Below, piece after piece: positions 37,857-46,830 of a DNA stretch of 64,000 nt. Numbering within the stretch: the first letter of the stretch is position 1; each line of letters begins with the position of its first letter. The translations under genes and the position numbers were made by a program. The stretch comes from Myxococcota bacterium. Lineage in GTDB: Bacteria; Myxococcota_C; UBA6777. The stretch spans positions 1 to 64,000 of the forward strand of contig JAKLKB010000013.1 of assembly GCA_023150835.1 (NCBI GenBank), written 5' to 3'. Below the pieces are notes generated by a model. It saw only the letters and a list, made by a program, of their open reading frames with translations, was not told the DNA's origin and ran no database searches.

Positions 37857-38260
37857 CTGTCAGCACGACAAACACGCCCATATCGACACGGTTATCCGAA
37901 TAGAGTGAGGTGGTTTTGTGTTGGGTATCGGCTCTCTCAACGCGCACGCCTTGCCAGATATCCGCGCACGAAGCAAAACGTTTTGCGCCAAACGACGGGC
38001 GTTTTGACCACGCCCAACACAAAGAAACCGATTCGCGCACCACTATACACCAACTTCTCCCAAACGAAAATAGCTTCTTTTTGGGGAAAGAATGGGTGTG
38101 TTGAAGAAAGCAGAAAAGGAAGAAAAAAAGCAGAGCGAACAAGGCGAGAAAAGAGCGGAGGATGATCCGATGATCTCGCCGAAAGGCAAGAAGAAAAAAG
38201 AAAGCGGAGGATGATCCGATGATCTCACCGGAAGGCAAGAAGAGGAAAGAGAGCGGAGGA
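37857..38260. other. 404-bp gap with purine-rich tandem array, no gene
   Basis: The left half holds the region upstream of sctV without a clear promoter. The right half is dominated by the 49-bp tandem array at 38154-38280 and A/G-rich sequence before it. A 143-residue minus-strand frame spans the gap, but its protein is Phe/Leu low complexity made by the repeats and is not believed. Confidence 0.5.
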
Positions 38261-38280
38261 TTATTCGATGATCTCGCCGC
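38154..38280 (-). repeat. Tandem array, 49-bp unit, overlapping the 3' end of the TPR gene
   Basis: AGCGGAGGAT begins units at 38154, 38203 and 38252. Each continues with CGATGATCTC, CCG and then, in the first two units, GGCAAGAAG with an A/G-rich tail. The third unit runs into the last codons of the gene that ends at 38261. Its stop triplet is TTA on the plus strand, replaced by TGA in the other units. The array therefore looks like a copied gene end. Confidence 0.85.
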
Positions 38281-38875
38281 GAGCTTGGGCTTCGCGAACT
38301 TTGGCTTCGATTTCTTTAAGGACTTCGAAGGTGACCATCGAGAGGGCGCGGGCGCGTTGTGCAGCGGGATCGGGGGTGGGTTTTTCGCCCTTGGCTTTTT
38401 GGGCGTTCATTTTTTCTTCGTCGTGGGTGATGGCGGTGCGGAAGTCTTCGGCAGCTTCGAGGACTTGGCCTTTGCGCAAGCGGATCTCGCCACGGTTGAC
38501 CATCGCGCAGATATCTTTCGCGTCCGTTTTCAGGGCGGTGTTGAACTCTTCGAGAGCTTCGTCATACTTTTCTTGGGCTTCAAGGATCGAACCCAAGGCG
38601 GTGTGGTAGTAGGCGACGTTGGGGTTCAAGGCGACAAGACCTTCGAAGATGGTCGCGGCTTCGGTGTACTTCCCTTGGTTGTAGAAGAAGTAGCCTTGGT
38701 TGGCCCATGCCAAGAGGACATCATCGGAAAGGTTGAAGAAATCTTGGAACGTCACATCACCGTTGATGAGTGCCTCCAGCTGTTCCTCGGAGATGGAAGA
38801 TTCTCCGCCGGATTTGCTGGATGCGGTGGGTGGAGCGGGGATTTCCTCGGGTAAACCTTTTTTCTTTTGGGTCAA
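38261..38875 (-). CDS. TPR protein resembling type III secretion chaperones (LcrH/SycD)
   Basis: A 204-residue protein starting at TTG at 38875, six bases after GGAGG. After a Pro/Ser-rich N-terminus, residues ~32-135 read ISEEQLEALINGD, DDVLLAWANQGYFFYNQGKY, FEGLVALNPNVAYYHTALGS and EKYDEALEEFNTALKTD. This is three TPRs in the arrangement of the LcrH/SycD class II chaperones, which bind translocators. The C-terminal ~60 residues are charged and helical. It is upstream of sctV on the same strand with a ~400-bp gap. A generic TPR scaffold is the alternative. Confidence 0.75.
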   Translation of the reverse strand: MTQKKKGLPEEIPAPPTASSKSGGESSISEEQLEALINGDVTFQDFFNLSDDVLLAWANQGYFFYNQGKYTEAATIFEGLVALNPNVAYYHTALGSILEAQEKYDEALEEFNTALKTDAKDICAMVNRGEIRLRKGQVLEAAEDFRTAITHDEEKMNAQKAKGEKPTPDPAAQRARALSMVTFEVLKEIEAKVREAQARGEIIE

Positions 38876-39383
38876 GAGACACCTCCGTAGGGATTGAATT
38901 GCCTTTTCTCTAACACGGGCGACATGTTGTGCGCGAAAGCAACCGACGAAACAATCGGAACCAACAGAAACCCACAAGCGAACATCCCGCAAGGTGCGGG
39001 CCTTCCTGTCGTGGGTTTGTCACAGGCTTCGTATTGGCTTCGTATCGACAACCTCTTCTTTCATACCTTTCTGAAAAAAGAAGTCAAGCACGTTGTGTAT
39101 GCGTATGTGTGCGTTTGTTGTGGGTTCGTACCTGTTTGGATCTTGTGGATTATCCGCAAGGATCAAGGCAGCGGTGGGCTTGGCAAAAAACAACAGCGAT
39201 CCGTCCAAAACCGTTTGTGTCTCGGCGTGGGCATAGCGAAACGCACGCACCCATCCGCCTTGTCCACGAAGAGAAGAACCACCACAGCGAAAACATCCTA
39301 CTCACTTTTCTTTGTGCGCGTCAAGCGAAGATTTTCATCAACCCCCCCCGTCCTATCAAAGCAAGATCGAGGGGTATCGCACT
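38876..39383. other. 508-bp gap without a recognisable gene
   Basis: Long frames cross this stretch on the plus strand and continue antisense through the lipoprotein gene that follows, but their products have no domain and no good ribosome binding site. No repeat, hairpin or RNA gene was recognised. The promoter of the TPR gene presumably lies at its left end. Confidence 0.4.
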
Positions 39384-39764
39384 TCAAGAAGATATCTTTG
39401 GGAAGCATCCTCGGCGCTGTGAAATGGGCGGTTTGGGTTTTTCATCGTCGGGGAGGATGCACTTGTATCCTTCGCGGCAATCGTCTTCGGCCCAACACCG
39501 GGCCAAACAGCGCTGCAACAAGATCGGCGCAACGGGCCCATCCGGGATGCTTTCGATCCGCACGCAAAAGCTGCGTGTTGGGCAAGGCAAGGCCGCCGAG
39601 CAAGCCATCGTGCAGTATCCTTCGGGCGCTCCGAGATCGCAGAACATCCCCGCTTGGCAGACGGTGTTTTCCGTACAAGACGCACCGATATCTCTGATCT
39701 CGGCCAAACATCCGCCCAAGATCACACACAGCACACCGATCCAACACACAACGCGCAACCACAT
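39384..39764 (-). CDS. Small Cys-rich lipoprotein
   Basis: A 126-residue protein. Residues 1-18 form a hydrophobic signal ending ILGG before Cys19, a good lipobox. The mature part has about twelve cysteines in patterns such as CTENTVCQAGMFCDLGAPEG and CLARCWAEDDCREGYKC, typical of the small disulfide-rich lipoproteins of myxobacteria. GGGA precedes the ATG. It is divergent from the TPR lipoprotein at 40062. Function unknown. Confidence 0.68.
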   Translation of the reverse strand: MWLRVVCWIGVLCVILGGCLAEIRDIGASCTENTVCQAGMFCDLGAPEGYCTMACSAALPCPTRSFCVRIESIPDGPVAPILLQRCLARCWAEDDCREGYKCILPDDEKPKPPISQRRGCFPKISS

Positions 39765-40061
39765 CTTCCCATCCCGCTATTTCGCTTTCATTCCTCGACC
39801 CACGAGAACACACGCAACCGATCGGCCCCATGATCATCCGCAGTGTGTACAACAGACCCAACCACAAAGGAATAGACTCTTGGGTGGCGGCGTCACTCAT
39901 CCAAAAAACGAAAGGGCGTTCATTTGACTGCACAACCCCCAACGTCCGCTGTGTCGCTGAAAAAACCCTTGTTCTCTTGCTCGATGTTCGTTAGATTGAG
40001 GCCGCACACAGCCGTCCGTTCTCGCCCAAACGTCCTATACGGACAGGAGGCCCCTATCACT

Positions 40062-41543
40062 ATGTTGCAAAAAAGAATTCTTGTGCTGTTCGCCTTTTGC
40101 TCGCTGATTGTGACTGGTCTTGCTTGCGAAACCACCGATAAAAACACGAAAGACAACAAAGAAGCCCAAAACAACGAAACTGCGATCGTAGAGGGCCGCA
40201 AACAGATCCAAAAACAGATCAACGATGGCAAACGCTACGACGCGATCAAACTGTTTCAAGATCAATCGACGCGCTCCCCCGACTCCGAAGTTGCGCATTA
40301 TCTTCATGGCTACGCGCTCAAAGATCCGCAAAAAAAATGGAAAGCCTTTGATCGCTGTTTGCGTGTCAATCCCAACCAATTTTGGTGCATGATCGGACGC
40401 GGCGAGATCTACGCCTTTTGGCGTGTTGCGGACCGCGCCACCGAAGACTTTGAAAATGCCCGAAAACTCCGCCCTCAACACCCCGACCCCTTGGTTGGGC
40501 TTGCCAACCTCGCAGAGTACCAACGCAAAGATGCCGAAGCCATCGCGCTTTATCAACAGGTTCTGGCAAAATCTCCCAACCACCCCGAAGCGCTGCTCGG
40601 CTTGGCACGCATCCATTACCGCAGCGGACAGTGGGCCGAAGCGATATCGTGGTTTAACAAGCGTCTTGATATCGAACCCAAACACTTCGAATCCCTCGAA
40701 CTGCTCGCCGATATCTATTACAACAAAACCAAACAATACGCCGCAGCTGTTCCGATCCTCGAAAAAGCCCTTGATATCCGCCCTCAACATCAAAAAATGC
40801 ATATGTTTCTCGCCGACGCCTACGAACGCACCAACGAAGAAGACAAAGCCCTCGAAGTCTACGAGCGTGCAAGCAAACTCCCGCAAGTCTTTTTTCTCAC
40901 CTTTTATCGGCTGGGTGTCTTGCGAGCCAAAAAGAACAAACGCGAAGGAGGCATCGAAGCTCTCGAAGTGGCCGTCAAACAACGCTCCGATCACGAACCC
41001 AGTTTGACGCTCCTTGCGCAGCTTTATATGCAAACCCAAAAACCTGAAAAAGCGCTCCCGCTGCTTCGGCGTCTCACTCGGATTAATGGGCAAAATCCAA
41101 CCTACCGAGCCGAACTTGCCCAAGCCTACGCGCAAAAAGAAGACTACGCCAACGCCCTCAAAGAGTACCAAGAGCTGATGCAGCTCAGCCCCGAAAACAC
41201 CCAGTACCGCTCCTCTTTGCGCAACCTCCTTGAAAAGCTCGGACTGAACGACGCCACCTACACCGCAAAAACCACCTCGGCGGTGATGGACAAAGGCAAG
41301 CGCACCATCCTTCGATGTTACCGAAACCGCCTGAAAGCCAACAAAAACCTTCGCGGCGATATCGAGGCTCTCTTGATCGTCTCTGCCAACGGGAAAGTCG
41401 AAAAAGTCACCCTCGGCGAAGTCAGCAAGCCCCTCGAAGACAAGATCGTCCAAGCCTGCGTACAGTGGACCTTTCTACTCGCTCGCTTCCCCCAGATCAC
41501 CCGCCGCGTTCGCCTCCGCTACCCCATCTCTTTCCGCCCCTGA
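40062..41543 (+). CDS. TPR lipoprotein with AgmX/TonB-like C-terminal domain
   Basis: A 493-residue protein; the ATG at 40062 follows AGGAGG. The signal ends VTGLAC, so Cys22 is the probable lipidation site. About ten TPRs fill ~35-385 (for example PEALLGLARIHYRSGQWAEA and FESLELLADIYYNKTKQYAA). The last ~95 residues contain GDIEALLIVSANGKVEKVTL and IVQACVQWTFLLARFPQ, which fit the C-terminal domain shared by myxobacterial AgmX/PglI-type proteins and resemble TonB ends. Such proteins take part in envelope complexes; partners are unknown here. Confidence 0.78.
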   Translation: MLQKRILVLFAFCSLIVTGLACETTDKNTKDNKEAQNNETAIVEGRKQIQKQINDGKRYDAIKLFQDQSTRSPDSEVAHYLHGYALKDPQKKWKAFDRCLRVNPNQFWCMIGRGEIYAFWRVADRATEDFENARKLRPQHPDPLVGLANLAEYQRKDAEAIALYQQVLAKSPNHPEALLGLARIHYRSGQWAEAISWFNKRLDIEPKHFESLELLADIYYNKTKQYAAAVPILEKALDIRPQHQKMHMFLADAYERTNEEDKALEVYERASKLPQVFFLTFYRLGVLRAKKNKREGGIEALEVAVKQRSDHEPSLTLLAQLYMQTQKPEKALPLLRRLTRINGQNPTYRAELAQAYAQKEDYANALKEYQELMQLSPENTQYRSSLRNLLEKLGLNDATYTAKTTSAVMDKGKRTILRCYRNRLKANKNLRGDIEALLIVSANGKVEKVTLGEVSKPLEDKIVQACVQWTFLLARFPQITRRVRLRYPISFRP

Positions 41544-41578
41544 TCTCCCCCGACTCACCGCACAAAACACCGATAAGC

Positions 41579-43642
41579 TTATTTTTTCCAAGTACGGATA
41601 TCGATATTGTTGTCGTTGGCGCGGAGGTTCACTTTGTAGTTGGAGATGTAAGAGATATCGTTGTCGATGACTTGATCGGCAAAGAAGCCAAAGGCCCCAC
41701 GATAGGGCGTATCCTCACCTGCGAGCTTTTCCTTTTTCCACTGATTGTCGCCTTCACGGATGGCGATCTTGAGGGCTTGGGTGGTGGCGTCTTGGTAGAC
41801 GATGCGGGGTTCGCCTTGGCTATCGACGGCCAACGAACAATCCGCAAGCATCCGCTTGTCTCCGCCGTTGGGATCGAGCAAACCGTCGTCGACGAGTTCT
41901 TCTTTTTCGACTTTGAGATCTTTGCCGAGGCGCATGTAATGGACTTCGGTGTCGGTGGCGTTGATGTAAGCGATGTGGATGCGCCCCGTTGTATCGACCA
42001 TGACGGAGGGGAATTGCCCTTCGTTGCGCTTGCCTTTGGAAAGAACGGTGGGTGTAAAGGGTACGCTGGCGGATTCTTGTTTGGCGAGTTTGAGCAGGCC
42101 CTTGAGGTTGTCGTAGTAAGCGACGATCACACCGCCCCCTTCGATGGACGCGATGGAGGGGAAGAGACCAACGCCCGGAGGCAAGGGCGGATTGGGATCA
42201 GCATCGATCGTTTTGAGGCAGATATCATTCCAGCAGATCTCGCCTTTGGCCGCGCAAGGCGTTTTGCATTTGCTGGCATCGGCGGTGGGAGCGCGACAAA
42301 CAGCTTGGCCGCCGTCGTTCACACAGACTTCTTTTTTTGCAGCGTCACATTTTCCAGAACAAGAGGGCAGTTTGGCGCTGTCAGCATCGGCGATCAACCA
42401 GTCGGCATCGGCCTTGGGAGCGGGGACTTTTCCACGCGCCACGCGGAGGACGCTATCGCCCGCAGTATCGGTCTTTACGAAGTAAGCGATGGCAGGGACA
42501 CCGTTGGAGTCAAGCGTAATCGACGTAAAGCGACCCACCCCTTTTCCGTTGTTGTCCACGACGTGGAGGGACCACGTGCCATTTTCTTTGCGTGCGTATT
42601 TGAGTGTCCCGTTGGTCTCGTCGTAGTACGAGATGTGAAGCGTACCGCCCGTTCCAACGGCCAACGAGGTATGTTTGCCGACATCATCGCCCGGATCGCC
42701 GATCCCGCCACGAGGACCATCGACGGCACCTTTGACGGTGCCGTTGGCAGGCACTCCGTCGACAAACTCCCAAGTAAACGAACCATCGGCTTTTCGAGTG
42801 CCAACAACCAGATCTCCGTAAGTCTTGTTGTAGCCGCTGATCACCACCTGACCGCTCACCAGACCGATCTCCGAGAAAAGGCCGTTTTCGCCCAATTCAA
42901 GGGCTGGTTTTTTCACGCACCGACAATCGGGTCCCGTGATCTTGCAGCTTGATGGATCGACTTTAAACTGCGTAGGATCGGGCTTATCGAAGCCCTTTTC
43001 ACAGGTCAGCGTTTCGCAAGGCGCGGGGTTGTTGACGCACTGATCTTGCTGCGCGTTGCAGCACTTCCCTTCGCCACAATCGGCACCACCGCAAGGTAGC
43101 TGGCACTTACATTGACCGCTCACGCAGCTTGGTTGGATGCCTTCGTTACAGGTGATGGGCTGGATACAAGTGTTTTTGCCACCTGCACGGCAGTCTTCGT
43201 CGACGACACAACGGCGGAAGTTGCACTTTTTGCCGGTGCCGTTGCCAAAGTCACAGCAGATCTTTTCGCCTGTGCAATCCTTGTCTGCGGTGCATCCGTC
43301 CGAGGGTTTGGGGACGCAAGTTCCCAAGATCACGTCGCAGATCTCGTTGGGTCCGCACTCTGAATCTTTTGTGCAACGAGAGGGCTTGCATTGACCGCCT
43401 TTACAAACAAGGCCGGTCGGACAATCTTTGTCTTCTTTACAGATATCGGTGGTTGGTTTACAGACGCCTTGGCCGCTAGACTTGTCGCAATAACAACGGT
43501 TTGCGTTGCACTTTTCGCCAACGCACTCCGCATCATCAACGCAAGAGAAGACGCCCACATCCCCGCAATTGCATCCTTCGGTATAAAAAGCAAAAGGCAA
43601 AAAAAGGAACAACAAAAACACTCTCGACGAGCGTCTCAACAT
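41579..43642 (-). CDS. Large Cys-rich lipoprotein with propeller-like domain
   Basis: A 687-residue protein. The ATG at 43642 is chosen because AAGGAGG lies six bases upstream. The N-terminal hydrophobic stretch ends at Cys24 (YTEGC). Residues ~25-260 contain repeated Cys-rich modules (CVDDAECVGEKCNANRCYC, CTKDSECGPNEICDVILGTC). From ~265 come repeats with SLAVGTGGTLHISYYDETNG, SITLDSNGVPAIAYF and SVMVDTTGRIHIAYIN, which look like blades of a beta-propeller, interrupted by a further Cys-rich insert near 440-490. No catalytic motif is visible. It is probably displayed on the cell surface. Confidence 0.75.
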   Translation of the reverse strand: MLRRSSRVFLLFLFLPFAFYTEGCNCGDVGVFSCVDDAECVGEKCNANRCYCDKSSGQGVCKPTTDICKEDKDCPTGLVCKGGQCKPSRCTKDSECGPNEICDVILGTCVPKPSDGCTADKDCTGEKICCDFGNGTGKKCNFRRCVVDEDCRAGGKNTCIQPITCNEGIQPSCVSGQCKCQLPCGGADCGEGKCCNAQQDQCVNNPAPCETLTCEKGFDKPDPTQFKVDPSSCKITGPDCRCVKKPALELGENGLFSEIGLVSGQVVISGYNKTYGDLVVGTRKADGSFTWEFVDGVPANGTVKGAVDGPRGGIGDPGDDVGKHTSLAVGTGGTLHISYYDETNGTLKYARKENGTWSLHVVDNNGKGVGRFTSITLDSNGVPAIAYFVKTDTAGDSVLRVARGKVPAPKADADWLIADADSAKLPSCSGKCDAAKKEVCVNDGGQAVCRAPTADASKCKTPCAAKGEICWNDICLKTIDADPNPPLPPGVGLFPSIASIEGGGVIVAYYDNLKGLLKLAKQESASVPFTPTVLSKGKRNEGQFPSVMVDTTGRIHIAYINATDTEVHYMRLGKDLKVEKEELVDDGLLDPNGGDKRMLADCSLAVDSQGEPRIVYQDATTQALKIAIREGDNQWKKEKLAGEDTPYRGAFGFFADQVIDNDISYISNYKVNLRANDNNIDIRTWKK

Positions 43643-43916
43643 GGACATCCTCCTTGGGTCGATCCCATCCAAACAAGCGAAGTGTTTTGTGATGCCGAGG
43701 TGAGGCCCCAAATAACAGTATCGGATCAGCCCGATTCATCGAAACCACCACACGCCACCGCGCAGGCAACATACATCTGTTTGGTGGTAGCAGATGACCA
43801 CCCTCCTGTCAACTACAGCTATCGGCAAGACAAACGATGTAATGTCAACGATATCGCGCTTTTCTTCACACTCCACAGACACGCCGCCCACCTTGTACCC
43901 CTCACGCGGCAGAAGT

Positions 43917-45029
43917 TCACACCATCGGACTTGCGGGGCGCGCATCCCTCACCCACGCCTCCCATCGCTGCGAAGGCATCCGCCAAAAGATCCACAACCC
44001 CAAAGCCCCTGTGACGATCGCAAGAAATTGTCCCGGCGTATAACCCGCATAACGGGCCTCATCGACACGCAGGACGTCCATCGCAAAACGAACCGGGGCA
44101 TACGCCACCATCCAAAACCCCAGAGACGCCCCGATCCTTCGGTGTAGATCGCGACTGCTTCGAAAGTTGATCCACACCAACACCCCCAACAAGAGGGCTT
44201 CTAAGACGCCCAAATCGTATCTCGGATGCGTCCGAAATTGCGCATTTTCCGCCCAAAAGACATGGATTTGCTCGATCTGGGCGTGGGTGGCGTCTTCCCA
44301 AAATCGCACCGGCCAATGCAGCGTCAAGCCCTTGAGCAACCACCCCAAAAATGGATGCGCAACAAACGCCATCATCCCCGCACCAACGACCACAAAAAAA
44401 CTTGAAACGCTCCAAAAAGGTTGTTCTTCCCATCGGCTCCACAAAAAAGCCAGCCACACCCCCACAAACAACACGGCCAACCAAAACCTCCACGAATCCA
44501 ACGGCAAGATCTCGACCAACACCGCCGTCTGATCGGTGGGATAGAAGATCCCAACATCGCCCAGATGTTGTGGCTTTCCCGGGAACCAAACCCCCGGATG
44601 ATCATGCGCGATCGCACACCCCAACCGCCCTAAAAAAAAGGCCGGCAAAAATCCGTAAGACATCACCTCCAAATACGGAAACAACGGAGCCCCCCGCCAA
44701 CGCAAGTACACAACGATCACCAACAGCCCCCCCAAAAATCCCCCAAACGAAGAGATCCCCATCCAAGGCGCAAACAAACGCAGCGGATTTTCCAAGACTT
44801 TCTCAGGAAAGTACAACAGATCCGAAAACACATGCGACAGAAAAAAGCCACCCACCACCGCCCAAAAGATCGTATCGATCGTCAAGTTGGCGTCCAACCC
44901 CACCGCTTCCGCACGCTGGCGCGCCAAACGCGCCCCCCACACCACCCCCAACGCGATCAAGATCCCAAACACTTGCACCGAAAAAAAGTTCCCAAACTTG
45001 TAGACGGGAACATGAAGATAAGGCAACAT
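43917..45029 (-). CDS. Variant prolipoprotein diacylglyceryl transferase (Lgt-like)
   Basis: A 371-residue polytopic membrane protein; the ATG at 45029 has GGAG five bases upstream. The N-terminal MLPYLHVPVYKFGNFFSVQ and ISSFGGFLGGLL stretches match Lgt. The signature region reads GRLGCAIAHDHPG, with Cys where most Lgt proteins have Asn. The later RFAMDVLRVDEARY and GYTPGQ replace the usual RFxxExxR and QxLS region. This pattern fits a deltaproteobacterial Lgt-like branch. Lgt adds diacylglycerol to the lipobox cysteine of prolipoproteins, and the nearby lipoprotein genes are plausible substrates. Activity of the variant is not certain. Confidence 0.78.
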   Translation of the reverse strand: MLPYLHVPVYKFGNFFSVQVFGILIALGVVWGARLARQRAEAVGLDANLTIDTIFWAVVGGFFLSHVFSDLLYFPEKVLENPLRLFAPWMGISSFGGFLGGLLVIVVYLRWRGAPLFPYLEVMSYGFLPAFFLGRLGCAIAHDHPGVWFPGKPQHLGDVGIFYPTDQTAVLVEILPLDSWRFWLAVLFVGVWLAFLWSRWEEQPFWSVSSFFVVVGAGMMAFVAHPFLGWLLKGLTLHWPVRFWEDATHAQIEQIHVFWAENAQFRTHPRYDLGVLEALLLGVLVWINFRSSRDLHRRIGASLGFWMVAYAPVRFAMDVLRVDEARYAGYTPGQFLAIVTGALGLWIFWRMPSQRWEAWVRDARPASPMV

Positions 45030-45092
45030 AACCACTCCAGACGTAAATCGCCGAACCATCGGCCAAAAGGACGAAAAGAAAGTTTTCCTGCG

Positions 45093-46592
45093 ATGCAACG
45101 GTACTATTACATGATCCAGCGCGACGGGCGCTATGCCCTCGGCCAAACGCACCGAATTCACGCCTTGATCACCGACCCCCACACCCCAGAAGACCACCCC
45201 GAACGCCTGTGGCTGATGGCCGATAAAGCCCTTTCTTCCTCCGAGCAGGCCTACCTCGAACGCCTGTTGGAGATGGCCGAAGATACGCCTTTTGGCCCCA
45301 CGCTCGCTGTGTCTGAAACAGAAGCCAAGCGCATCTTGGATGCCTTACAAAAAAAATCCCTTCAAGACAAAGCCGACACGCCCGACGCTCCCGATCATAC
45401 GGTCCCTCCCACCACACCACCCAAAACAGCGAGGCATCCGTCCCATCCCATCGAGCAGTCCACAAAACACACCCATTCGCACCATCCCATCGAGCAATCC
45501 GCAAAACACACCCATTCGCACCATCCCATCGAGCAATCCGCAAAACACACCCATTCGCACCATCCCATCGAGCAATCCGCAAAACACACCCACTCGCACC
45601 ATCCCATCGAGCAATCCGCCGAAACGACCGCGCCACGTCAGATATCCTTCCTTGATGCCAAAGCACAGATCACCCTTCCAACAGCCCCCTCAGGAGGATC
45701 ACGCCGTCATCCGCGCATCGACGCTTGGCCCGATCCTGCTCAATCGGCCCTTCGTCCAACGCATCCGACGTTATCTTCTTCCGACGAACCTCTGACAGGA
45801 GGGCAAGAGATCGCCTCGAACCGTCCCCTTGCTCAGCGGCAAGGGCTTCTTCAACAAAGTCTGTTTGGTCGATGGCAACAGGGAGATATCCTGTCTTTGC
45901 ACACAGAAACAAATGGGGATCTGCTTCTTCGCTTGATGGATGTCGACGCCCTCCAACGCCTGTTGCGGCTCCGAGATGCGTTTCATCAACAAGAATCGAC
46001 CGTCTCCGCGCTTTTCTCTCCCGTTGACTTGCTGCTTGCGGCGGTGCAAAACAAGCCACCGTACCCGATGCAGCCGAACCAAGCCTACTTTGTGTATCAG
46101 CCGATCCACCTGTATCGTCGGCTCTTTGGCTCGTGGCTCCCCGACGACAGCGCGCACGAAGTCCACGCCTTTTTCAACGAACAGATCGACGCAGAAGAAT
46201 GCTTTCTCTGTCTCGGTCGCCCCTTTCAAAGCCGAAGAACCCACGCGCAGCGCGGCGAGATGGGAACGTATCGAGGTGAAGTCGTGCGATCTTGGGTGAT
46301 CCCACTCCTCCAAGATCCGTCCACAGACCTCTTTGAAAAACTCTTGCGCGACGCCCAAATCCGCTGCCCAATTTATGACCAAAACCTCGGCCATTTGGGA
46401 GAGATGGAATTTTACTTTCGATTGCTCCAACAACTTGGCCTCCATCCCGACCACATCCTCGAAGAGATCGAAGATATCATCCCGATTGATAGCCTTTGCC
46501 GGCTACTGGAGGTGGATCGCCCTCCGCTCACCCCTGACCGCGAGTCAGATGATCTGCCACCCTTCGCCCGTGATCAAGACGACGACTTCTGA
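45093..46592 (+). CDS. Unknown cytoplasmic protein with His-rich tandem repeats
   Basis: A 499-residue protein not recognised from any family. The N-terminal ~75 residues form a small domain (MIQRDGRYALGQTHRIHAL...). Residues ~118-175 contain four and a half copies of the 13-residue repeat HPIEQSAKHTHSH. The C-terminal ~270 residues look globular: DLLLRLMDVDALQRLLRLRD, YFVYQPIHLYRRLFG and EMEFYFRLLQQLGLHPD. No signal peptide or helix is seen. The start is uncertain because the ribosome binding site is weak; ATG at 45111 is an alternative. The His cluster could bind metal. Confidence 0.65.
   Translation: MQRYYYMIQRDGRYALGQTHRIHALITDPHTPEDHPERLWLMADKALSSSEQAYLERLLEMAEDTPFGPTLAVSETEAKRILDALQKKSLQDKADTPDAPDHTVPPTTPPKTARHPSHPIEQSTKHTHSHHPIEQSAKHTHSHHPIEQSAKHTHSHHPIEQSAKHTHSHHPIEQSAETTAPRQISFLDAKAQITLPTAPSGGSRRHPRIDAWPDPAQSALRPTHPTLSSSDEPLTGGQEIASNRPLAQRQGLLQQSLFGRWQQGDILSLHTETNGDLLLRLMDVDALQRLLRLRDAFHQQESTVSALFSPVDLLLAAVQNKPPYPMQPNQAYFVYQPIHLYRRLFGSWLPDDSAHEVHAFFNEQIDAEECFLCLGRPFQSRRTHAQRGEMGTYRGEVVRSWVIPLLQDPSTDLFEKLLRDAQIRCPIYDQNLGHLGEMEFYFRLLQQLGLHPDHILEEIEDIIPIDSLCRLLEVDRPPLTPDRESDDLPPFARDQDDDF
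45444..45617 (+). repeat. In-frame tandem array, 39-bp unit, 4.5 copies
   Basis: Units begin at 45444, 45483, 45522, 45561 and 45600 (partial). The unit starts CATCCCATCGAGCA and ends CACACCCATTCGCAC. Copies are almost identical at the DNA level, including third codon positions, which points to recent expansion. The unit length is divisible by three, so every frame stays open, explaining the long antisense frames here. Confidence 0.9.
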
Positions 46593-46685
46593 TGCGGCTG
46601 TTTTTTCTTCACGAAAACGTAAGAGCCTTCTATCTATTTATTCTATAATATGTTTTTTTGCTTCGATTCGTGCGCGCATGATTTC

Positions 46686-46713
46686 TTGACAAGGGGAGGG
46701 TGGTGGTTATGTT
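46686..46713 (+). promoter_or_regulatory. Candidate sigma-70-type promoter of dnaK
   Basis: TTGACA (46686-46691) and TATGTT (46708-46713) are separated by 16 bases and lie 118 bp before the dnaK ATG. A second TATAAT occurs at 46643-46648 without a good -35 box. No CIRCE operator was found, so HrcA control is not suggested. Confidence 0.5.
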
Positions 46714-46830
46714 CTGTCTCGCATTAGGACATGAAACCTGCCAAATAAGGCGATCTACCCGCATTATCTGGACTGATTGCACCGCGAAAACCTCTCGACA
46801 GGCACACTTGCGGCTAGAGGAGATTTTTTT

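Noticed and set aside
37807-38238. 143-residue minus-strand frame between sctV and the TPR gene
   Set aside because: Its start lies in the tandem array and the product is low-complexity Phe/Leu and Ser; no homology is recognised.
38894-39927. Two long overlapping plus-strand frames (267 and 332 residues)
   Set aside because: They run antisense through the lipoprotein gene, which has a proper signal peptide, lipobox and cysteine pattern, and they show no domain themselves.
45169-45666. Minus-strand frames with repeats such as RIARWDGANGCVL and DGMVRMGVFCGL
   Set aside because: They are antisense to the 39-bp repeat array of the plus-strand gene and are open only because of its length; they have no start signal or domain.
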